Position numbers and translations under genes: made by a program. A DNA stretch of 64,000 bases from Muricea muricata (lineage: Eukaryota > Cnidaria > Anthozoa > Malacalcyonacea > Plexauridae): assembly GCA_963855995.1 (NCBI GenBank), contig OY979716.1, positions 48,094,116 through 48,158,115 on the forward strand. Reading direction: 5' to 3'. Below the pieces are notes generated by a model. It did no database searches, had not been told where the DNA came from, and saw nothing but the letters and a program-made list of their open reading frames with translations. Of this stretch, positions 1 through 12,366 are shown piece by piece (the first letter of the stretch is position 1; the number at the start of each line of letters is the position of its first letter).

Positions 1-94
1 AATTGCTGTAAAACTTCCCTGTAAAGTTAGGATGATATCCACAACCGCATGCCCCTGTAATATGTGTCACGTGCTACCCATCCAACAAACACAC

Positions 95-1004
95 TTAAAG
101 AGGAGGAAATAAATTTTTGAATCTCTGCAAATACAGTTTTGAATCTCTGCAAAATTGATGAAGGAATTCTGCAACGCCCATCTTTACATATCGCGCTACT
201 ATATCTTTAAATAACTGCAACACTAAATGATCGGCCTTATCTTGGGATGGTATCATATCAGGTACCAAACGATCGCTAGCAAATAATGCATGCCATTTAT
301 CTTTCATTTTATCGTCGTTGTTCATACTTGACAGAACATGTTCCACTAGATCGTCACCATGAATTGCCATAATGTGTCTATTGAGTAGGTTGACTCTCTC
401 TTGCTCTGAATCCAGAAACCATTCAAATACGTCATCACTTATATGGACAAGAGTTCCTTTTGCACACTCTTTGGATAAGGTGATATTCAGTGTCTCCTTG
501 GCTTTCGACTCCGATTGAACATTATAGCTTGACAAAGTTAGGTGCGATAATAGTTCCTTCTTTCTGTATTCCTGTTTAGCTCAACAATGGACATTCTGGT
601 CTGTAGAGTACAGGTTGGCCGAGAAGTAGTTTTGACACAACTTCTTTTCTTTTGCAATTGCCCAAGCGCCACAGTATCTGACTTTTCCCTTGCCTTCATT
701 TTCCATCTCTCTGACGTTAATCTGAGTTGCCGCAGTTGCAGAATGGGAACGGTTATCAGAAATGGTTTGTAAAATGTACCTATTTAGTGACATCATTACC
801 TCCATTAGTGCATGGAAATGATGCTCTGTTAAAGAAGACACATGAATGTTAAGTAATTTGGAAAACTCTGCTTCAATTTCTTTAGAGGTGATAAATGCAT
901 GGAGATCCCAAAATGACACGTGAAATATTTTCTTTTCACAATTGCGCTTTCGCTTTCGGATACACGTTTTCTTATCAAGTTGAACAGCCTTCCCCACTGG
1001 ATAC
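95..1004 (-). pseudogene. C-terminal region of a PIF1-like protein, interrupted by a stop
   Basis: Read on the minus strand this is one open frame from about 1004 to 95, broken only by a TGA at 581-583. The upstream part is basic (a KRKRN cluster near its start) and the downstream part is mixed-charge and probably helical. I recognise no domain. It lies directly downstream of the PIF1-like helicase in the same orientation, and a possible splice pair exists (GTAAGT donor at 1143, CAG acceptor at 1005), but the reading phases on the two sides do not match, so membership of the same gene is inference. It could equally be an independent decayed ORF of the same mobile element. Confidence 0.4.
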
Positions 1005-1135
1005 CTGTTATAGTAAAAACGTTTAAGAGGACAAAATAAATAAACGTCTAGCGAAGCTCGTTATTCGAATCACTTTCCAGTGAACATGGTCAATTTGCGC
1101 GTGCAAATTTCCAATACTCTAATTTAAATCGCGCT

Positions 1136-2790
1136 TTACTTACCTAAAAACAATTTCATACGTGTTATAACATCATCTCGCAAGAGGAATTCGAAAACTT
1201 TGTTTACTGCGGACTGCGGGTCGTTAATTTGCCCTGGAAATGTCTCTGTCTTTGATAAATTTGTTGTAGTCAAAGTCTGCTGGGATATTCTCAAATTGTC
1301 TGATGATGAAAGCCTTTTCATTACTTCATTGAGGTCAACGGTCTCCAACGATGAGGCACAGTGTGATGGCGGTGCCGACGAAGACGATGCAAAATACGAG
1401 TGGACTAGGTCGTCGATTTCTTCAATCTCTCCTTCTGTCGGTTCTTCATCCGCAGTGGTAAAATCTGAAATGTTGGCAAGCGTCGGGATCTTCACACGGC
1501 AGCAATTAAGTTGCTCATCCGCGAGAACATTGGTTAAGTTATCTAAACAATGCAAAACTTTTTTCGAAGGTGGGATTAGGTGCTTGCGGTCAAAGCCGAC
1601 AACTCTCAATCGACTCGAACTTCTGACTCTTGACAAAGCTACGTATAAGTGACCAGGTGCAAATTGCTTGCCACAATGAACTTCAACTGCATCTAATGTT
1701 TGCCCCTGTGCCTTGTGCACAGTCATTGCCCAGGACAACATCAGCGGAATTTGAGATCTGGTGCCAACCACTTTGGTAGGATTGTCTTTAGCATAAACAG
1801 ACCAAGTTACTTTCCCCACAACAATGGTTTCTGAAGATGCACTAACAACAGGCAGACCATTTGTAAAAGATACTATGGTTCCTTGAACAACGTTTTTTAT
1901 TCGATCATTTATGTTATATATTAACATAACTTGTGCCCCAACTTTCAGTGCAAGCTTTTCTTTTGCAATTAAATCTCTGTTCAGCACCTTCTTGTCTCCA
2001 ATATCAAACGCTTCAAATAATACCTCTTCACCTGGAACATCTTCGAGGAAACAGATGTTTGCATATTCAACATCAGCATTCAATGTAAATACTTTAGGGA
2101 TATAGGCAAGACCAAACTGAGCTGGATCCAGTGGACGTTCTAGATGTTTGATTAACTTTTCACACTGCTCACTGCAGTGGCCCTTGGAGATTTCGGTAAG
2201 AAGACTTAATAACTCTGGGTCATGTTTCGCACAGAAATTTTCTTTGAGAATAATTTGATGGGGGAATGTTAAATTCCATAAAGAGCTTTCAAATGCATGC
2301 TTGCCACAATCAAGAGCACCCTCAACAGGTGGAAGCTGAAGGAAATCACCAAAAGCCACAACTTGTATCCCACCAAAGGCATACTCTGAATTGCAGACTT
2401 TTTGGGAAACATATTAGATAGTATCAAAAACTTTCATGCTAAGCTTCGAAATCTCATCGACTAAGAGAACTTCTGTGTCTATCCATCGCTTTACACACTC
2501 TTCATTGGTTAGGACATTCTTTAACAAATGTTCCTTCGTTCCTCTACACTGTCCGATGCCAGCAAATGCATGTAATGTTTGGGCGGTACAGTCCTCATAA
2601 AATGTGCATGATACACCAGTTGTGCATGTACATGCAAACTTAACATTTTTTGTTTAAGAATTTTAATGATCTTTTTTCCTACAAATGTTTTACCACAACC
2701 ACCCATTCCACCATTAATATACACTGTGGCCATTTGCAACCAACTCACTTACCATTTGTTGTTCGGCATTGAGTTCACTGGAAGATCTGC
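1136..2790 (-). pseudogene. PIF1-like DNA helicase, broken
   Basis: This is a superfamily 1B DNA helicase of the PIF1 type (ATP-driven 5'-3' unwinding in the known family), here probably of mobile-element origin. On the minus strand the motifs run in the expected order: an N-terminal 'LNAEQQ' segment near 2780, Walker A 'GGMGGCGKT' at about 2710, 'QTLHAFAGIG' near 2570, Walker B-like 'LLVDEISKL' near 2460, 'FGDFLQLPP' near 2350 and the C-terminal motifs 'TVHKAQGQTLD' and 'VALSRVRS' near 1660-1730. The C-terminal 407 codons (2359-1136) are open. Upstream there is an in-frame TAA near 2413 and frame changes near 2600 and 2730, so the copy cannot be translated whole. No Helitron Rep/HUH domain is visible nearby, so I do not call a Helitron. 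Confidence 0.75.
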
Positions 2791-3445
2791 AATAATATTA
2801 TAATATTAATTGTAAGGGAGCTAAACCAAAATAGCACAAAAACATGCTCAATCAGAGTACTTTTTTGCACTGCATACCTGTATGTGTCATAATTTTGTAG
2901 TAGTATTTAACAGCTAATAATTCTTGACAGTGCTTTTATTTTACAGCTTGTTTACAGAGTGTACATTGTACTTACTAAAGTCATTTGCATATGTTCAACG
3001 GAGAGGGGCACACATAAACAGTGCTAAAGTTTTGTTCTTATCAGCAAATGTTAAATTGATATTCTCACACATGTTGATTTAAAAGCACATTGAAGGGGAC
3101 TGAACAGAAAACAAGCTGTTTTAAATATATATATATACTTAAAATATAAACAATCTATATTGTTCACACTTTGTACTTAAAGCAATTTACATTTATTCAT
3201 TTCAAATAATTCGCACTGATGATTCATTAGCACACAGTCCAAAAATTTGTTTTGTGTACTCCACTCTTAAATCATGTTTATTTATTTTTTTGACTCCCTC
3301 ACTTATCATTTGTGGATGGCTATAGCCTACAACATGGGGATAATTTTGAGAAAATTTTATCCCTGCACAACAGCACAAGCAAAAAAAGGGATCAGAGATT
3401 CCCAGGCAGGCCATGCAGTAACAATCATACCCTGTAAAAAACTAC
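2791..3445. other. no gene seen
   Basis: AT-rich sequence with stop codons in all frames, apart from a short antisense ORF without recognisable features. A small (TA)n stretch lies near 3125. Confidence 0.5.
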
Positions 3446-3446
3446 A

Positions 3447-3695
3447 GGGGCCAGTTGTTCAAAGCTGGTTTAGCGTTAACCCTGGGTTAAAACTTAACCC
3501 ACCGTTTTCGTTTGTCTTTTCAATGCATCCCTTCCTTTTAAACTTGAGAAAAGAAAACTTTGATCGATCCAGGCAACATTTACGAAAAAAATATTTTCAA
3601 GTTTTACAAAGATAATATTAAGCTCTTGGAAAATTTGCTTTCAATTTTGAGTTAACCCCAAAGTTAAGCTAACCTGTTTTTGAAAAACCGGGCCC
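3447..3695. mobile_element. MITE with GGGCC ends
   Basis: About 250 bp with imperfect terminal inverted repeats: the left end reads GGGGCCAGTTGTTCAAAGC and the right end is the inverted equivalent, closing with CCGGGCCC. Inside are paired TTAACCCTGGGTTAA-like segments. A fragment of the same family lies at 49,336-49,440, which supports a dispersed repeat. No coding capacity. Confidence 0.6.
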
Positions 3696-3699
3696 AGAA

Positions 3700-4320
3700 G
3701 AAATACATCAACATATTTATATTATTTTATGATTTTAATCGGCGAACATATAATAAACAAAATTATATATTGACAAATTTTATAACTTTATACCTTCGTC
3801 TCCATAATGCAATTATTAGTCTATTACTTTAGAATAATTTAGAATACAAATATAGACATGTCTTCCTGTTGAGGTCACTTCCATCACCAGCTGTTGCGGT
3901 GCACATGTTACAAAATAGGCTTGTAATTGAGGTCGGAAAATATATATGCTTTCCGACTATTTGCATTGATATTCCTTACTAAATAGCAAGTAGATATGCA
4001 CGACATGCAACACACCGAAAATCAGCCGTTTCTGTCGCCCTTTTCGCAAGATAGAACAATTATAAAAATTGCCCTAACCGGTGTTCCTCCCTTTCTTTAT
4101 TATTTACGTGAGCATTCTTCGTTCGCCGCTCGGTTTGCGCTTGGTAAAGACATTATATCATAGTTAAATGAAGTATTAGAAAGGGACGTATAAATATTTT
4201 GAATAGTGTTTTTTTAATGGTATTTTTATTCTGATGAGAAAAAAGTGAGAAGGTAAGTAAATATCTAACAAAATTTTGCATACATAAGACAAATATCACT
4301 CCTCGATTCCCTGTGGTCAG
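3700..4320. other. no gene seen
   Basis: AT-rich with no open frame of note and no repeat that I could pair elsewhere in the window. Confidence 0.45.
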
Positions 4321-4326
4321 TTTTTT

Positions 4327-4660
4327 TCATTTGACCATAATAAAAACTTTTTTCGCTTCTGCAAAATCGTTGTCGTTTATAATATCCATTACTGATTTTG
4401 CTTTGTAATATTTGCAAAGTTGACTTGCAAATATTACATGCAAAAAGCCATGCCCGTCTTTCTTTCTTGCTTCAACATAGAATGTCCTCAAACATTTCGC
4501 CAATGCTGATGGTTCAGTCGGCTCTGCCAGCTTTTTTTCACTTAGATACTCAAAGAAAGCATGTTTTGTTAATTTCATACTTTTCTTCGTGTTTTCTGAG
4601 TTTTTGTCTTCGATTATTTTTTTTTATTTGCTTGCCCGAAACCGAAGCAGACTGAGACAT
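4327..4660 (-). pseudogene. fragment resembling the N-terminal domain of a Crypton-type recombinase
   Basis: The minus-strand frame contains 'LRTFYVEARKKDG' followed by 'MDIINDNDFAEAKKVF'. That pattern resembles the helical core-binding domain in front of tyrosine recombinases of Crypton-derived and DUF3504-type proteins, where similar 'LRxFYxExRxKxG...DREF...N.VF' strings occur. The usual connecting helix looks altered. A basic start (MSQSASVSGKQIKK) lies upstream in another frame, so at least one frameshift is present. No catalytic R..HxxR..Y region is seen, so this is only a remnant. The family call is tentative. Confidence 0.35.
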
Positions 4661-4854
4661 TTTTTAAAGCTTAAGACATTAACTTTAAAAAAAATAGACT
4701 CTTGAAATTTGTGCGAGATACCGCTGAAAAAATATGCAGGCACGTATGGACATGACAATTACTACATTTATTTGTCAAGGTCAAAATATGACCTTGACAG
4801 ATACGAGAATTTATTTTGTCTGTGCTGAAATATGCATAACTATATGTAGACTCT

Positions 4855-5110
4855 TTACCAACGAGAATACAGAAATATAGTACAATGAATAATAACAATA
4901 TTTCGCTTTGCATGAGAAATTTTCTCGTATTTATATCCAGTCTTTCCTTTTAACAATCTATGCTCTTTCACATAAAGCATCATTAAACGGGTTTCAAAAT
5001 CCTCAGAATCTTTAATCTTTACTGGAATATCCTTGGCTCGCAAAAACGTATTTACAATATCTACATACACGACACCAGACACAGCATTCTTGAATTCTGG
5101 CCATTGGGCT
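4855..5110 (-). pseudogene. unrecognised ORF fragment
   Basis: About 75 open codons on the minus strand, with no start or stop that fits a complete gene. The sequence is mixed-charge and ends in a lysine-rich 'LLKGKTGYKYEKI' stretch. It lies upstream of the recombinase-like fragment in the same orientation and might belong to it, but I see nothing that proves this. Confidence 0.25.
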
Positions 5111-5721
5111 ATTAAACAATTATTGAATGAGGTAGAGCAGGATATGAGGAATTAGAAAGTTTGCGATAACACAAACCGGGGCCTTAATAATTCTGAGTCA
5201 TATCCTGCGAGAACTGAATTCAATAATCGTTTTATTATTTTTTAAAAATATTTTAAACTCAGTTTAAACGCTTGCTTTGTAAGTAAGAAGACACAAGCTG
5301 CTAAAAATGGAACAACATGAAATTGTTCAGACGAAGTCAATCACACTACGAAAAAAATGTTCTTAAAACAATTACAAGGTCAGTCAATATACAATGAAAT
5401 GACTCATAATGTCGTATATTGATTTTCAACCCCAAATGTGGGCAACTACCAAGCGCATATGACTATTTCACCTTTAGCTCTTAACCAATCAAACCTCCTA
5501 AAATATTTTAAATAAATAATAAACTGTATAATACAATTTTCTTTTAATTTACAATTCTAAAGAAAATTTATCTGGAAAGTTATTCTTGTTATCGTTGCTT
5601 ATGCATGTCGCTAGTCATAACCAGCTGGTTGAAGTGTCTGCATAAAACAAATAGATCAATCATGAAGAACTTTTTTTACTTGTGCCAATTAAATGCATTT
5701 ATAAAATATCAATAGCAATAT

Positions 5722-6300
5722 TCAAGTGGCCCTTCTTGGTTTCCATATTAATATATCTATGAATTGCATTACCTGGTTGATTTCGGATTCATTCGCCGCC
5801 ATGACGCATGATAGATTTTGACAAAAATCATTGCTAAGAGCTGTCATTGTTGAAGTACTTTCAAGAGGGAGATCGCCAAGAATATTTTTAATTTTGGAAT
5901 AGCTAATCAAAGGTTTGTGCCTTTTCAATACCTCGATTAATTGGAGATCTCCATCGACAAGACTATGTTTGTATTCCCCCACCATGTTTTAGCGGACTTA
6001 AATATTTCATTTGGACAAACTGCTTCCAAACTTTCGAAACAACTTGAGGGGACAAATTTAATTCATTTGCGATATCAACGTATCATGTGGGAAAATAATC
6101 ATTAGCGTATTCCCAACTCTCTCCATAATTTAATTGATCAGAGTTAATCGTAAATCGGATGGCAACGGTTTTCCTGACCAGTATGAACGCCCTTTACTGC
6201 TAACCTTCCACGTCTTGCCCAAGGCAACGCAGCTTTCATTATCGTATAATATGAAATTTATAATTTCGCGCCTGAATTTAAACGTAAAGTTCTTCACTTA
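5722..6300 (-). pseudogene. N-terminal helix-turn-helix fragment of a Tc1-like transposase
   Basis: In successive minus-strand frames I read a paired-type DNA-binding region: 'LPSDLRLTLI', then 'QVVSKVWKQFVQ', then 'SPLKHGGG', then 'DGDLQLIEVLKRHKP' and 'SYSKIKNILGDLP'. This order matches the tandem HTH region that precedes the DDE_3 catalytic domain in a group of Tc1/IS630-type transposases of invertebrates. The pieces lie in different frames, so there are frameshifts near 5980 and 6080. No DDE domain follows before 5700; a possible donor (CAG|GTAATG) at about 5767 ends the open part. It is a dead 5' fragment. Confidence 0.5.
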
Positions 6301-6384
6301 AAAATGATAATTATGATAGATTTCTTCCTCATGGCCTTGCGAGGCAAATTCCTCAATAAAAACTATACGTGCACGAGAGCTTTT

Positions 6385-6820
6385 AGCTAAACTACGACCT
6401 CGGCTTAAGGGGCCTATTACATGAAGAGTTTTCAACCCGGTTTGACGAGCTGAACTTTCAGCCCGGCTAAATACTAAAATCGTAGTAAAATACAGGGAGC
6501 AATTATATCACAAAAGTTTCAGCCCAGACTGTGTTTCATCCCAGGCTAAAATTCCAGCCTGGTTTGAACTACCCAGGCTAAAATTACAGCTGGGGCAGAG
6601 TTCGTCACCTGATCACTTCAGGCTGGGCTGAAATTGTCGTAAACACATTTAACTTGTGTTTTATTTCTTTCAGTTTTCTCTCAAAACACAACAGTCAGTC
6701 TCACACAAGTGCAATAAAGATCTGGGAGAATTTTAGGCGACAAAATAAGGAAAAATAGCTCCATTTCCAGACTTGTTGTTTCAGTCCAGGTGAAAATCTA
6801 AGCCTGGAACCGAATGTAGC
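6385..6820. repeat. short interspersed repeat with recurring CAGCCYGGGCTGAAA-like words
   Basis: Over about 430 bp, words such as TTTCAGCCCGG, CCCAGGCTAAAATT, CCAGCCTGG and CAGGCTGGGCTGAAATT recur in both orientations at irregular spacing. Their mutual inverted complementarity could fold into several hairpins. No ORF is present. It is probably a non-autonomous element or a cluster of protein-binding words; I could not define clean ends. Confidence 0.45.
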
Positions 6821-6829
6821 GTAATTCAG

Positions 6830-7340
6830 CTGTTGCACACTATCGGTAAGCCATGCACTGGTCATTTTGTAATTTCGTCTCGATTAATCACAGTCTATTT
6901 CAAAATCATTAAACAAACACACAAAAGTATGGATGGCATTATTTATTACTACACCCTGTTAATAATTATTATGCAAATGCAAATATCTGCGATATCTCAA
7001 AAAGCATTGAAACTATGACAATGAGACTACAACAACATAGAATTTATCGAATTCTTGGAATTTTCAGCAATTTTGGAGTTAATTGACAGTATAATTTTAA
7101 TTTTATGGAGTATTTTTCCCTTTACACTCAAAATTTACGAAAATAATTATTATGCAATAAATATGAAAAGCCGCTCATTATTTAATCTAAACTTTTTAAA
7201 ACCGTACACTAGTCACTGATAACATATACAATGTGGACAGTTTACCTCAGATGAACTAAAAATCCAGACAACATGTATTTCAATAACAGTCAATTAAAAT
7301 CAAATCTTTCTCTTGCATAAGCATACTGGTTCTAATGGTT
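6830..7340. other. no gene seen
   Basis: Very AT-rich with only short open frames. I see no domain, inverted repeat or RNA gene. Confidence 0.45.
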
Positions 7341-7349
7341 AGTAATGAA

Positions 7350-8265
7350 TGTAACCCCCTTTTGCACCCATCGCTTTAATAAGTCTATTGTTCATGTTTT
7401 GATGGTGTCTTTGTCTACAGCAGCTGCACAGCTTTGAATTTCTTCCCAAACACAATTCTTAGATGAATATTGCCATCTTCATATATTTTGCGCTTTAGTA
7501 TTGACCAGAAGTTCTTGATGGGGTTGAGATCAGGTGAACATGCTGGCCACAGCATGAAACGTGTTTCCTTAAACCCAAATTAGGTTAACGCTTCTCGAGT
7601 GTAATGAGCTGCCTGGGAAGGGGCATTGTCGTGCATGAAGATCATCTTCCTCTTTAATGCTAGTGGTTGTTTCTAATACCAAGGAAGGAAATTTTTTTTA
7701 GGAAGTCGACATACGATTTAGCACACAGCTTAACCCCATTGGGCACACGGAAAGGATCCACAATTTGATTATTAATGATTCCCACCCAAATCATTACACC
7801 TCCACCGCCTTGTTGCTACCTGATCTTGCTCTGTGGCGTTGTACCATTGAGTAGCCAGGCACTCATCCCACCATCTGGACCATCCAGATTTGCCCGAGAC
7901 TCGTCAGTGAACAAAACATTTTCGAAATTGGTTTTCATGCCTGACTTAGCCCAGTCCAAGTGTGCCAGCTTATGTCTTTGTTTCAATGGTGATTTAATAG
8001 TTGGCTTTGTAACTTTTCCAATGCTTCTTAAGATCTTGCACCGTCCAGCTCTGTATCTTGATGGGACTCCAACTTCATGAAATATCTTGGCACTTGTTGA
8101 ATGAGGATTTTTTGATAATGTTTTCTTTACTGAGCTGATTTCCCTACGAGAAATCTTTTGGAACTTTCCTTTATCTGCCCTCCCCCTCGCTTTATTACTA
8201 TTTTCCATAAATCTTTTGACTGTGCGATGATCTCGTGCTGAACAAGTCAATGGTGAAGCAGTCAA
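7350..8265 (-). pseudogene. Tc1/mariner-type transposase, broken and with altered active site
   Basis: This is a DDE transposase of the Tc1 group (cut-and-paste at TA in the known family). On the minus strand, 8265-7816 encodes the HTH linker and the first catalytic aspartate in 'LFTDESRANLDGPDG'. The second aspartate appears as 'HDNAPSQ' near 7630 and the third position lies in 'CSPDLNPIKNFW' near 7530. In that motif Tc1 enzymes normally have glutamate after 'NPI'; here the codon is AAG (Lys). Several stop codons and frame changes lie between 7816 and 7400. The N-terminal DNA-binding half and convincing terminal inverted repeats are not visible, so this is a dead copy. Confidence 0.75.
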
Positions 8266-8639
8266 TGTACCATGTCAAATCCTTTCAATTCACACGTTTC
8301 GATTACCAAAATGATGCATGTGAACATGATGCTTTGTATGATGCACCATCTTGTTCGTCGTTTCCAGAGGTCACCATACACAAGCTCGAAATCATTAATT
8401 TCACATTTATTCATAATAAATACATCAGAAGCCGAACTAGCGCTTCTGGGCCCACAACCTGTTAATTGGAATTATGACTACAAATGCGAAAAGAAATATA
8501 GAACGACTATAAATTGTGTGTACTTATTAACGTGAACCAAAGAAATATAAAAACATGTGTTGCCAAAGTCACATGTGACCTATACACTGATCTATAATTA
8601 TATCCAGATAGTTCAATGTTTTCGTTTTGTCACAATTAA

Positions 8640-9900
8640 ATGTTCTTAACAGTTCTTTGGGCCAGTCTCCAACCAAAACGCAACTTTAACGTAAATTTAA
8701 GACCAATATTCCTTAAATCTACCCTCTCAAAAGTTGCTGATAGCTTCATCATTGACCTTGCGTTGAAACCTGCACTATTACCTGTTATCGATCCAGTCAT
8801 ATTTGGGTTCATTGCAGGCACGTCAACTACACTAGCGCTAATTTCTATGTTCCACCATTGGCTACAAGCTACTGAGGGCACCGCAGCTACTGTAAGAATC
8901 GTACTTTTGGATTTTCGCAAAGCTTTTGACTTTGACTATAACATTCTAGTCGCCAAACTGTTTAGTATAGGAGTAAAACCTACAGCAGTTAATTGGATAA
9001 TAGATTTCCTGAGACACAGGAAACAAAGAGTCAAACTATATAACACCATTTCGGACTGGCTTGACATCTGGCAGGTGTTCCCCAAGGAACTTGTCTCCAA
9101 GGTCCCTGGTTGTTTTAGTATTCATCAATGATCTCAAACTACCCCAGGATTCCCTACTTATGTGGAAATTCACCGACGATTGCACAATTTCTGAAGTGAT
9201 ACCACCATTTATGCAAAGTTCTTTTCAGCAAACAGTTAACCATATCGACACCTGGTCTAAAGAAAATCGTTTACAAGTGAAGTCAACCAAGTGCAAAGAA
9301 ATGTGGTCATGTTTCAAAAGAAACCCTTCATCATTTTCTTTTGTAGAACTAAATGATTTCTAGTTAGAAAGAATTAGTGTGTGAAAATCCCAGGCACAAC
9401 AATTTGGGATGATTATAAATGGAACAACCACATTAGTATTGTCATCGTTAAAGCTGCAAAGGGACTGTATCTCTTGAGACGATTAAAAAGAGCAGGGATC
9501 TGCTCCAATGATCTTCTCACTTTTTACTGTAGTGCCATCAGATCACTCCTGGAATATTTGTGCCAGTTGTTTCATCGGAGTCTTCCTAAGTATCTGTCAG
9601 AGGAACTTGAGGAATATCCAAAGACGAGCTATGCGTATTGTCTTCCCAGATGTAGAATATGCTGAAGCACAAGACAAGCCCAACTATCAAGTCATTTAAT
9701 GTACCTGTTTCTAAAATGGCCCATTTAAAAAGGTCTATACTATTAGTCATAGCTTAGACATTTAAACTTTAACAACAACTAATACAGTCGAATATCTGAC
9801 TTATTCTAATTTTTTTTGAAATTGTTGTAAATATTCACATAATTCAGTCTACTACTGCAAAGTGTTTTACAGAATAAACAAATCTATCTATCAGACATCG
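8640..9900 (+). pseudogene. 5'-truncated CR1/L2-like LINE: reverse transcriptase fragment and 3' tail
   Basis: The plus strand encodes the 3' half of a non-LTR reverse transcriptase. The palm motif 'VLLDFRKAFDFDYN' lies near 8910, the thumb-proximal 'NWIIDFLRHRKQRV' near 9000, and the catalytic box reads 'FTDDCT' near 9170 where active enzymes have F/Y-A-D-D. Downstream come 'WSKENRLQVKSTKCKE' and, in another frame, 'KWNNHISIVIVKAAKGLYLLR' and 'CASCFIGVFLSICQRNL'. At least three frameshifts separate these blocks. The copy ends with AATAAACAAATCTATCTATC at about 9875-9894, a short-repeat 3' tail typical of CR1/L2-type LINEs. Endonuclease and ORF1 are missing. Confidence 0.75.
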
Positions 9901-10144
9901 AAAGAACAACTCTCTAAAATTTCGTGGACACAAGTCTATTAAGAATTGCAATTCTGCCTGAAAGAACACTAATTTTTTTATGATTTATTGAAGCTTCTGT
10001 TCAAAATCCATTGCAAGCAAGAAATAAAAACAAATGGTCTGATAACCTTTACCACCAATGTCACTTAATGTCTATCTTCAGCGAAGGAGTGTATGCTACT
10101 AGACAAATAAAAAGCATTATTTAAAAAAAAATGCCTTCCGGAGA

Positions 10145-10411
10145 TTGGCTCAAATACATGCATGTATGTGCTACAAGTCAACAAACAAAATGTTCGAAAC
10201 ATTTGCCGAAGGGTTTGACATTAAATTATTGGAATGGACAGAAAAGGTCGAGTTAGGAGTAGAGAAAGAAAATGTAATCATGGCAAACTTGAAAAAAGCA
10301 GCTCCCAGTGCTGTAAAGCTATTTGTTCGTACACTGAACATGTTAGAAACCACAGGGAGAGTATGCATCAGTCATTTTGATTCACTGGCGATAATGTGGA
10401 TGCTTTTATAA
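10145..10411 (+). other. unrecognised 88-codon ORF
   Basis: An ATG-initiated frame of 88 codons with mixed composition. I recognise no domain, see no splice context, and find no second copy in the window. It may be chance. The rest of 9,900-11,140 holds nothing I can name. Confidence 0.15.
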
Positions 10412-12189
10412 TGCCCAGACAAATGATACCTAAACAGAACAATGACTTGCATATGTTCCAAAACGTTGCGTTAGGAAAACAGAATTTCGTCAAACCATTT
10501 AAGTTATGAACAGCCAGTCAATGACATACAAAAAATTTCATGGCTAACCTTCCTTCCAAGGGCACAAGAACAAACACGTTCAGCTGAAGATTTAGCAGTA
10601 CTATGCCAACGTTGACGTCGTTTGCAGTTTGTTTCTTAAACTATATACGATAAGAGATACTAAAGGACGCCGATCCGGGATTGTTAGTGCGAAATACAGA
10701 GAAACAAGTACTGCGCAAAACGACGGCAAATGTGTAAACAATGTTCCGAGTTGACTGAGACGTATCGCAATGAGGAAATACATCCACGTTATCATGTTTG
10801 CTGTAACGACGACAAGAAGAATTCAAAGATAAGTCGAAGACTCCTCAATACACGTATATTTAACAATACAATTCCCAAATTGATCCAATATGGCTGCTAG
10901 TATGCGTTGTATCTGTGACACATGTAATACACATAAAACATTAGACAATACAAAGCATATAATATATACTGATTTTGATAGATATCCTTTTATATAGAGG
11001 ATTACTGTTCTTGAACATTTTTAAAAGAAATATATGTCTAGAAGTAATGATTTTTTAAACATGTTGCGAAAAGTTAGTGTGTAACATATGTTTAATACAT
11101 TGTAATTGTTTTTGTATTTATAATGTAAAATTTCTGTGCATTGTTAAGGCCCTGTTTAGGGTAGGTATGCAAGTTGCTCCTTTTATTTTAAAGATACAGA
11201 ATATGTTGTTTCTTACAAACAATGCTGTGTCCCTCTTTTGACATCTGATTATTATTCTTCCCTCATATGTATGAGCTGTCGCAATTACGACAAAGTTTAT
11301 GTCACCAATTCAAAATTTTCCCTAACAGGGCCTTACAATTTCTTACTTCATATGTATATATTGCTGTTATTATAATACAAATATTGTATATAATATAACA
11401 ATGAACAATGTGCAAATTTCTGTTGCAAAAGGAGATATTTCACTGCATGGGGCTTATGTTGGACATTCACCTTTTTCGTATATTAAATTTTGTAGAAATT
11501 CTTCTGTATCTCTCCCTTTTACATCCCAGTATTCAAGTTGGGCTGTGATCATTGAAGATAAGTAACCCAGTAGTTATTGCAAAGCAGTTTTACATGGTTT
11601 TTGCGTGATTAAGGTTTCATGAAGTCAAAATGTTTATAAATTCGCTTATCCATTGTGCCCTGTAGTCCAGGACCTGTATAGGAGTTTGTATGCATTTCAT
11701 TTGCCACAAGTAATCTCAACTGTTTTAGGGTAAAACGACCATGCCGATCAACATGGCATATGTGCCAAAACCCGAATCCGGGGCGAAAGTCCTCAAAATG
11801 ACTCCGCCTTGAAACGGCAGTGTCGACATAGCTCTAACCTCAGACCAATGTGAGCAACGGCCTTTCTGAAGTGCCTATAATGTTTAGAAGGGTTGTTTAT
11901 AGGGGTGGTTATTAGAAGCAAAATATTGCCTAACTGTAATATTTTCCAAGAAAATCATCATTCAACATGCCTGGTCAGCAGCTAATTATGCATAAAATCA
12001 CTAAAATTGCTGGCAGAAATTAAATTTTCATATTTCCTAAAAAAAATTATTATAACATGAAAAACCATGTTCAATTGAATCAAATTCTTACAGATTTCAA
12101 AAGGATTGACCCTATTTTGTTGATATACAAGACATTGTATTTCACTTACCCCCCGCAAAAACACGATTCCAGCCATATTTTCCATCTTG

Positions 12190-12366
12190 TTCGCTTTTTT
12201 ATCGCCGAGTAGCGGAAGTCTCATACAATTCTTGTACTTTCCCATAATCACAGATGACTAAAGAACAACTCATCCCATTTTCGACTTGTTCTGAGACTGT
12301 GCTGTCTACTTTATCCTCGATTTTGTATCCTCGACAATTAGCCAAAATTGCCGCCATTACGAAGTC
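12190..12366 (-). other. conserved small ORF in left foldback arm
   Basis: About 52 codons beginning MAAILANCRGYKI and ending with two arginines before TAA. The mirror copy in the right arm (from 13,227, plus strand) keeps the same start, stop and length with several amino-acid differences. Both point toward the outer ends of the element. Function unknown. Since the arms are copies of one another, conservation alone does not prove coding. Confidence 0.3.

Noticed and set aside
1200..1652. 150-codon plus-strand ORF
   Set aside because: It is antisense to the PIF1-like helicase, which has clear motifs on the minus strand.
95..2790. Helitron call for the left end
   Set aside because: Only the helicase is seen; no Rep/HUH motif, no 5'-TC or CTRR-hairpin end identified.
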